From JBCCEJ01 sp039030335 (GTDB taxonomy: Bacteria > Pseudomonadota > Gammaproteobacteria > HK1), in assembly GCA_039030335.1 (NCBI GenBank), contig JBCCEJ010000024.1:1-64000 (forward strand): 64,000 bases of DNA, given 5' to 3'. The notes under the pieces were generated by a model. It did no database searches, was not told the origin of the DNA, and saw nothing but the letters and a program-made list of their open reading frames with translations. Shown piece after piece: positions 34,639 to 43,700 of the stretch (the first letter of the stretch is position 1; each line of letters begins with the position of its first letter). Made by a program: the position numbers and the translations under genes.

Positions 34639-34666
34639 ATTGTATTTCGGAATGCCATTCGCGCAA
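34639..34666 (-). promoter_or_regulatory. Candidate promoter of the TolC/HlyD/M50 operon
   Basis: On the minus strand TTGCGC (34661-34666) and TACAAT (34639-34644, five of six consensus bases) are separated by 16 bases, about 120 bases before the TolC-type start. A GC-rich hairpin lies further toward the gene, near 34575-34595. If real, the export genes can be expressed independently of the giant gene. Confidence 0.3.
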
Positions 34667-34720
34667 AGCGCAGGCCCCTCGGGCATGTACGTGTGCCGCA
34701 CGGCCCCGGCAGAAGATAGT

Positions 34721-37700
34721 TCAGGCCGCTTCGGTCAACGCGGCCAGCAGGGCGGCGACGTGCTGTTCGAGTGCGGGTGTGCCCGTATCACCCAGCTGCG
34801 CCGTGAGAGCCGGCTTACCGCCAGCTTCGCCCGCGTTGGTTTGCTGACCACCGTCTCCGGCCGGCTGCTGAGCATTGTCACTACTATCATCCTGATCACC
34901 GTCATCCTGACCACCGCCCGGGTTCTGGTCACCGGCTGGCTCATCGGTCGGCACCACCGTGAGCTTGAACTCCGCCTTCGCGTCATTGCCCGCATCGTCG
35001 CGGACCCTGACAACGATATCGAGCACGATCGGCTCGCCCTTCGGCGGCACGCCGGTGAACGTCAATGTCTCCGGGTTGAACTTGAGCCACTGCGGCAAAT
35101 CGGCACCGTCGGTCTGCTTGACCTGCCATTCGACGATTTCGTTTTCACCGCTGGTCTGGAACGCGCTCTCGGGAATCTCGAACCGTACGTCATCAGTTTC
35201 GAAGAAGCGGTCTTGCAACTCACCGTCCAGATACAGCTCCAGATTCAAATCGCGATTGGCGCGGTCAGCGAGCGTGCTCGGATCGAGAATCGACCCGTTG
35301 GTCCCGGCACCACCGCCCGGACCGCCGGCTGCCGCCCCCAGGCCACCTGCGCCGGCACCGCCAGCCGCGGCGCCGAGGCCCCCGGCACCCGCACCGCCAG
35401 CACCGCCAAAGCCTCCGTCAGCACCCGGATCGGGTGGGTCGCCCGCGTCTCCGTCATCGGGCGGATCGCCAGCGTCGGAAGGCGGCGGAATGATAGTGAG
35501 CGGTTGTACCGTTACGTTGAACGTCTGCGTGGTGGTGAGAACACCGTCCGACAACGTCAGCGTGATGGTCGTGACGCCGTCCAGCCCGGCGGTCGGGGAA
35601 ACCGAGATGGTGCGGTTGGCGCCAGTCCCGGAGATCGTAATGTTGCCGGCCGGTACCAGCGTCTGGTTCGACGAAGTCACGGTCAGTGTGAGACCTGGCG
35701 GCAGCGTCTCCGGGTCGCCCAACGTAAAGGGCAGTGCGCCGGTGCTCTCGTCAATATCGAGCGTCTGATTGGGGATCGCGGTGAGCGTCGGAGGATCGTT
35801 GACCGGCGTCACGTTGATCGTGGCGCTCGAAGCGGCCGTGGTACCGCCATCACCGTCGGTAACCGTGATGTCGATGGTCCGCGCGCCCGCGGTTGGATCG
35901 TCGTTATCCGTGTTTTCGTAACTGAGATTCCGCATCAGCGCCTGCACGGCTTCAGGCGTCGAGTTCGCGTTGAAGGTCACGACGAGGTCGGTACCTCCTG
36001 AGCCGCCTGTGACCGTACCTATAACCACGCCGCCGAACGTCACGTTCGTGCCGTCGAATCCGATCTGGCCCGCACCGTTACCCACGTTGCGAATCGAGTA
36101 GACGTCCTCCGCGGCATCCCCGCCACCCGTTACCGACACCGTCAGCGTTCCACCATTCAGGTCGGCCGAGTCGACGTCGGTAAACGTTGCGTCTGCGCCC
36201 TGATCGATCAGGGCTTGGCCGTCACCTTCGGTGTAGTTGAGGACATCGGTGTCGAGGCCGCCAGCAACCGGGGGATCGTTCACCTCGGTGACGCCGACTG
36301 TGATGACACCCGTGACTTCGCGCGCGCCGCCAGTGCCCTGAACGCCGCCGGTGTTGCCATCATTGATGGTCACTTCGAGCGGAATGCTCGGTCCTGGATT
36401 GTCGCTGTCGTTGTCATAGGTCAGCGACTGCAGCACTTCATCGACGTTGGCGGGTGTGGCCGTGTTGTTGAAGGTCAGCACCAGAGTGCCGCCAGAGTTC
36501 GTGGTTACGGTGCCGATCACGGTGCCGTTCAAAGTCAGGTTGCCGCCTTCGGTCAACACGGCGAGATTACCGGTGTTGCCAAAAATGTCATCGCCGTTTG
36601 CACCACCCTGACGATTAATGGTCAGTGTGGCACCCCCGTAATTGCCAATACTGTCGAGTTCCGGATCGGCGATGACCGCATTGGAGTCGAGCACGACCGG
36701 CGCACCTTGCTCGGTAAACGCAGGCGAGTTGTCGAGACCGGTGAACGTCGGTGCGTCGTTGCGAGGCGAAATGTTGACCGTCAGGCTCTCGGTATCAGAG
36801 AGCGCTCCGCCGCTACCCTGATTGCCGCTGTTCTGATCGTTTAGCGTGATATCGAGCGTAACGCTGGCAGCCGGGTTGTTGTTCGTATTCGAGTACGCGA
36901 TCGACTGCAGCACTTCGTCGACGTTCGCGGGCGTCGCAGACGCGTTGAATGTCAGTACCAGCGTGCCCGCGGAGTTGGTCGTCACGGTACCGATGTTCGT
37001 GCCGTTCAGCGTCAGGTTGCCGCCTTGTGTAAGCGCGGCCAGATTGCCTGACTCCGAGAACACGTCGTCGCCGTTCGCACCGCCGTTGCGGTTGATCGTG
37101 AGCGTCGCGCCGTCGTAGTTGCCGAAGGCATCGAGCTCTTCGTCAGCGACGACGGCATCGCCGTCGAGCACCACGGCGCCGGTGTCTTCGTTGAACGTCG
37201 GCGTGTTGTCCAGGTTCGTGAACACCGGCGCTTCGTTGACGTCTTGTACGTTCACCGTCAGATTCGCCGTCGTGCTCGTGCCGCCGTCACCATCAGTCAC
37301 CGTCAGGTTCAGCTGACGGGCACCGGTCGTGGGATCAGCGGTATCGGTGTTCGTGTAGCTCAGGTTGCGGATCAGCGCCTGCACGGCGGCCGGTGTCGCG
37401 TCGCTGTCGAAGCTGACGACCAGATCATTACCGTTCGTCCCACCAGTAAACGTCCCGATCACAGTGCCGCCAAACGTGATGTCAGAGCCGCTGACGCCAA
37501 TCTGACCCGCACCCGTGCCTTCATCGCGAATGCCGTAGACGTCTTCAGCGTTGTCGCCACCGCTTTGCACACTGACGCGCAACTCGCCACCGTCGAAGTC
37601 GGACGAGTCCGGGTCGACCAATGTGGCGTCACTGCCCTGATCCAACAGCTGCTCGCCATCACCTTCGTTGTAGCTGAGGGTATCGCCGTCGATGCTGGTG

Positions 37701-40700
37701 TGTACCGGCGCATCGTTCGTCGGTGTGATCGACACCGTGATGCTGGCCGTCTGGTCGAGCTGACCGCCGCTGCCCTGGTCGCCGCTGTTGCGGTCGTTGA
37801 TGTTCACGTCCAGCGTGACATTGGCAGGCGGTGTGTCGTTCGTGTTCGAGTAGGCGATCGATTGCAGCACTTCGTCGACATTGCCCGGCGTGGCCGATGC
37901 ATTGAACGTCAATACCAGTGAGCCGCCGGAGTTCGTCGTCACGGTACCGATGTTCGTGCCGTTCAGCGTCAGGTTGCCGCCTTCGGTCAAGGCCGCCAGG
38001 TTGCCCGACTCCGAGAAAACATCTTCGCCGTTGGCGCCACCGTTGCGACCGATCGTCAGCGTCGCGCCGTTGTAGTTGCCGAACGCGTCCAGTTCTTCAT
38101 CGGCAATCGTCGCATCCGTATCGAGCACAACCGCCGCGGCGTCTTCTACGAATGTTGGCGTACTGTCGAGATTCGTAATGGTTGGCGCCGTGTTGACGTC
38201 CTGCACATTGACGGTGACGTTCGACGCCGCGCTCGTACCGCCGTCGCCGTCGGTGACCGTAATCGCGAGATTACGCGGTGTCGTGGTCGGATCCGCCGTG
38301 TCGGTATTCTCGTAGGTGAGATTGGCGAGCAGCGCTTCGACCGCCGCTGGCGTCGCGTTGCCGTTCAAGTTGACGACGAAGTTGTTGCCGTTCGAGCCAC
38401 CGGTGAACGAACCGATGACCGTGCCGCCAAACGTGATGTCAGAGCCGCTGACGCCGATCTGGCCAGCCCCGGTACCCTGATTGCGCACGGACACGACGTC
38501 TTCGGTCGTGTCGCCACCAGCCGTGATCGCAACGGTCAGCGTACCCCCGTTGAAGTCGGCGGAATCCGGGTCTGCCAGCGTCACGCCAGTGCCCTGATCG
38601 ATGACCACGGCGCCACTGTCTTCGACGTAGTTCAGAACATCGCCGTCGAGGTTGCCGATGACGGGGGCGTCGTTGGTTGGCGTGATGGAAACCGTCACGC
38701 TGCCGGAATCCTGCAGCGCGCCGCCAGTACCTTGAGCGCCCGTGTTGCCATCGTTGACCGTGAAGTCGATCTGCACGTTCGCAGGCGGCGTGTCGCTGGT
38801 ATTCGAATACGCGATCGACTGCAGCACTTCGTCCACGTTGGACGGCGTGGCGGAGGCATTGAAGGTCAGCACCAGCGTGCCGCCCGAATTCGTCGTTACG
38901 GTACCGATGGTCGTGCCGTTAAGCGTCAGATTACCGCCTTGCGTCAGGACGCCGAGATTACCGGACTCGGAGAAGACATCTTCGCCATTCGCACCACCGT
39001 TTCGTACGAGTGTCAAAGTCGCGCCGTCGTAGTTGCCGAGACCGTCCAGTTCCGGGTCGGCAATAGTGGCGTTGGCGTCCAGCTGAACGGCTGCGTTGTC
39101 TTCAGTAAAGGTCGGCGTGCCGTCGAGGCCGGTGAATGCAGGCGCGTCGTTCACACGGGTGATGTTGACCGTGACATTGCCGGTATCGGTCAGCACGCCA
39201 CCGGAGCCCTGATTGCCGCTGTTCTGGTCACTTATCGTCAGGTCGAGCTGAATGGATGCCGGTGGTGCCTCACTGGTGTTTTCGTAAGTCACCGACTGCA
39301 GCACTTCGTCGACGTTCGCGGGCGTCGCAGACCCATTGAAGGTCAGCACCAGCGTGCCGCCCGAGTTCGTCGTGACGGTACCGATGTCGGCGCCGTTCAG
39401 CGTCAGGTTGCCGCCTTGCGTCAGTGCCGCCAGATTGCCGGTGTTAGCGAAGACGTCCTCGCCCTGGGCGCCGCCGTTGCGGGCGATCGTCAGCGTCGCG
39501 CCGTTGTAATTGCCGAAGCCGTCGAGTTCTTCGTCAGAGATGGTCGCATCGGCATCGATCGCCTGCGCACTGCCGTTTTCACTGAACGCGACGGTGTTAT
39601 CCAGTGATGCAAACGCCGGTGCCTCGTTGACGTCCTGCACGTTGACGGTGATATCCGCATTGCCGGTGGAACCACCATCACCGTCGGTGAGCGACACCCG
39701 TACCGTACGCGGCGCGGTGTCGGGGTCAACCGTGTCGGCATTGTCGTAGTTGAGGTTTCGCACCAGCGCCTGCACTGCATCCAGCGACGCCGAAGCGTTC
39801 AGGTTGACCGTCAGCGCCGTGCCCCCGCTGCCGCCGGAGAAGGTACCAATGACCGTGCCGGCGAATGTGATGTTGGCGCCGGAAACGCCGATCTGGCCAG
39901 CGCCGGTGCCCTGATTGCGGACACCGAGCAGATCTTCGGTCGTGTCGGCACCACCAACCACGCTGACCGTCAGCACGCCGCCATCGAAGTCAGGCGAATC
40001 CGGGTCCGTGATCGTCAGATCGCCACCGTTGTCGAGTAGTACGGCCGACCCGTTTTCGGTAAATGTCACCGCGTCACCAGCAAGATTGGCGAACACAGGC
40101 GCATCGTTGATCTGATTGATCGCAATCGTGACGGAGCCGGTACCTGTCAGTGCACCGCCGGAACCCTGGGCCGTGACATTGCCATCGTTGATGACGTAAT
40201 CGAGCGTGACGCTGGCCGGCGGATCATCGCTCGAGTTTTCGTACGTTAGTGACTGCAGCACTTCGTCGACGTTGGCGGGCGTCGCAGTCGAGTTGAAGGT
40301 CAGTACCAACGTGCCGCCGGAGTTGGTCGTTACGTTGCCGATGTTGGTACCGTTCAGCGTGAGATTGCCACCTTCGGTCAACGCAGCCAGGTTGCCGGAG
40401 TTGGCAAACAGGTCCTGCGCCGCGGCGCCGCCGTTGCGCGACACCGTCAGCGTCGCACCACCATAGTTGCCGATGATGTCGAGTTCGGGATCGGCGATCG
40501 TAGCGTTCGCGTCGATGACGAAGGCCGGATCGTTCTCATCGTAATTTGGCGTTGCATCCAGGCCCGTGAATGACGGCGCTTCGTTTGGCCCGAGGAAGCC
40601 GAAATCCTGGTCAGCCAATGTGGCCGCATTGCCAAGCGTTACGGTCGCGGACGCATCCGTCGCCGAGCCTTCGGGATCGAACACTGATGAGAACCCGGCC

Positions 40701-43700
40701 GGCGCCGTCGGTACGGTAATCTTGTACGTACCCGGCGGGAGTGCGCCGACGCTGAAGTTGCCGGATCCATCCGTTGTCGTTGCTACGGTGACATCGTCAC
40801 CGCCACCTTCAACACCATCGTTGCCGAACCACGTGACGTTGACGCCCACACCGGACAACGACTGCTCGCCGGCGTCCTGGGATTGATTACTGAGCACGTC
40901 TTCGAAGAGCGTGCCGGAGATCACACCAAGCCCGACGCTGGAGGAGTCGTTCAGGTCATTCTCGCCAGCGCCACTGCCGGTGCGCTCACCGGTGCTGCTG
41001 CCGGCAGTTCCATGCGTTGATGAACCCAGGCCCGTGCCGGTGCCGTCGAGGCTCGTGTAGGTGATATCGGCAGCGTCATCAGCCACGACCAACGTGGGGT
41101 CCACCACGTCCGCTGTGTAGACGACCGTGACCGACCCGCCCACCGGGACTTCATCGATCGTGACGTCGAGCGTAGTGCCGGCAGTCGCGTCCGTTTCCCC
41201 GGTCGCGCCGCCAGCCCGCGTGATGCTGCTGACGCTCAGGTTGGTCAAGTTGGCGTTCAGCGTATCGAGCAGCTGAACCTCGTGAGCCGTTGCATTGCCC
41301 GTGTTCGAATACGTCACGGTGTAGGTGACGGTACTGCCGTCGGTCGACGTCACCTGTTTTGTGAGGTTATCGATGACGGGCTCGCGCACCGTCGTCGTCA
41401 GTGTGTTCGAACTGTCTGTCAGGGTGCTGCTGACGAACACGTCGGCAGTAACGTCGAGCGTGTCGCCGTTATCGACTCCGGACTCGTTCAGAACGCGTGC
41501 GTTGAACTCGACAACGACGAATTCGGCGTTCGTGTCGCTTTCAAGGTTGGTGACCGTGCCGAACGAAAATACCGGGTCCGTCCCGGACGAGAACGGCCCG
41601 GAACCGATGTTGCCGCCGGGTAATGCTGTCGCGGGCGTGATCGACGACAAGGTCGTCTCGTCACCTGCGACCCCGGCCGAGTTCAACGCTGTGTCCGTCG
41701 ACACGATAGAACTGCCGGATGTGCTGATGAACGCAAAGTTCGTCGTGCCGTCATCCAGGTACTGCAACCCGGCAGGCAGGTTGGCGCGAAGTTCCAGATT
41801 GTTTGCGGTCAGTTCACCGAGCCGAAGCTCGACGCGCACGCGCGCTATCTCGCCCACCGCCAGATCGCTGCCGGCCGTGCCGCTCTCGGACGTATTGACG
41901 AGCGACACCACGGGATCGAGTGGCTGGATCGTCAACGGCGCCGGATCGGTCGCGCTCAAGTCGTTAAGCGCGCCGCCTTCATCGCCTGTGTTGCCGGTCC
42001 GCTCATCGGACAGCGTGTTGTGGGTCGACAGGTTGACGTTGGTGCCGACGCCGGTCAGCGTGCTCCACGTGACGTTGGCGTCCGAAGGCAGCACCTGTCC
42101 GGGCGTGACCGTATTATCGACGGTCGCCTGGAAGGTAATCGTGCTGGTCGCGCCTTTTGCCAGTGTCGCGAAGTTTGCGGTAACCGTCCCGCCTGATTCG
42201 CTGAGACTCGTCGGTGCGGTGCCGCCCGTGTTCTGAAGCGTGCCACCGACAATCGTCAGGTCGGAGGGAATAACGTTCGAAAGATCCACGTCGAACGCAT
42301 CTGCGTCATTGGTGTTAGTCAACGTGATGGTGTAAGTCACCGTGTCGCCAGCGTCCGGATTGTCTGGTGTGACGCTATGGGCGACCGTAATCTGCGGCTC
42401 GACGACCGAGACGTTATCGGTAGTGTCGCTGATGTTCGTGTTCGTACTGGTCCACGTGGCCTGTGAATTGAGGTTGGTGCCGGCGTTTTGCGTTTCTGTC
42501 GCGTTCAGCACGATGGCCGTGTACTCGACCACGATGGTCTCGGTACCACCGTCATCTTCGCTGTTCGTGACGGTGCCGAAATCCAACGTTATCTGGCGGC
42601 CGGCATCCACCGCCGCGCCGGAAACGTCACCAATGCTGGCGTTGGTCGCCACGTCGTTGAACGAGCCGATCGAGGTCGCGAGGCCAGAGCTGGCCGTCAC
42701 GCTGTCGACTGACACCACGGCGAGACCCGGGTCCAGGAGTTCGACGAGCTGCGCGCTGGTCGAAGTTCCTTCGGGCACGGTTATCGTCGTGCGCACGGTC
42801 ACGGTCTCACCGATCGTGACGTTGTTGCCGGTCGTGTGTGCCTGGTTCGTCGCGATGACTTCGCTCGTTATCGCGGCGGTCGGCGACGTCAGTTCAACGT
42901 CGTCGGTCAGGTCGGTAGGCGTAAAGTCGGCACCGCCTTCGACGCCGGCGTAATTCGCAAGCGTGGCGGCGGCCGTTGCGGTCGACTGCGCCTCGATGGC
43001 CGTCGTCGCGCGCAGATCGTAGTTGATGATCGCAATGTTGGTGCCACTGCTGGTGCTGGTGGCGGTCAGTGCACCGGTTGCACCGTCGTTGATCGTGAGG
43101 CCGGTGGCGGTGAACAGACCGCCTCCCGCGTCGGTTACAGGGCCGCCGCCGGGATCGGCAAACGTCAGTTCCGTACCGGCGCCGTTGTGAATCTTGAGAT
43201 TGAGTTGCCCTTCGACTGCTTCGAAGCCGGTCGGGATCAGGTCTTTGACATTGATGTCGAACGCACCGTCAGCCGACGAGCCCTTGTTCTCGATGACGAT
43301 CGCCATGCGCACGAAGTCGCCGCCGTCGACATTCGTGAGATTGCTGTCGACCGGCCGCGACTCGAGTCCGCTGGAGCTGATGGTGCCCGTGAAAGCGGCA
43401 CCGGCTGTGCCAGGCGGGTTGAACGCAACGCCGCTCGGCCCGACGTTGCCCGGGTTGAACGAACCCGACCCGTCGGTCGCAACGATGCCTTTGGTCATCG
43501 ACACGTCGGGCTGCGTGAAAGTGAGCTGCGCGATGCTGTCCAGAGAATCGGCCACGCGCTGCGTGGTCTGGTCGCTTTGTTGCGCGAGCTGGGTCAGCAG
43601 CAAACCGTCCGCGAACGGGTCGTCACTCACTTTCATGGTGAACAGCAAGTCGATCGTCAGCGGCTGGTTGTTGCCATCCTGTCGTGTGCCGAAGTCGAAG

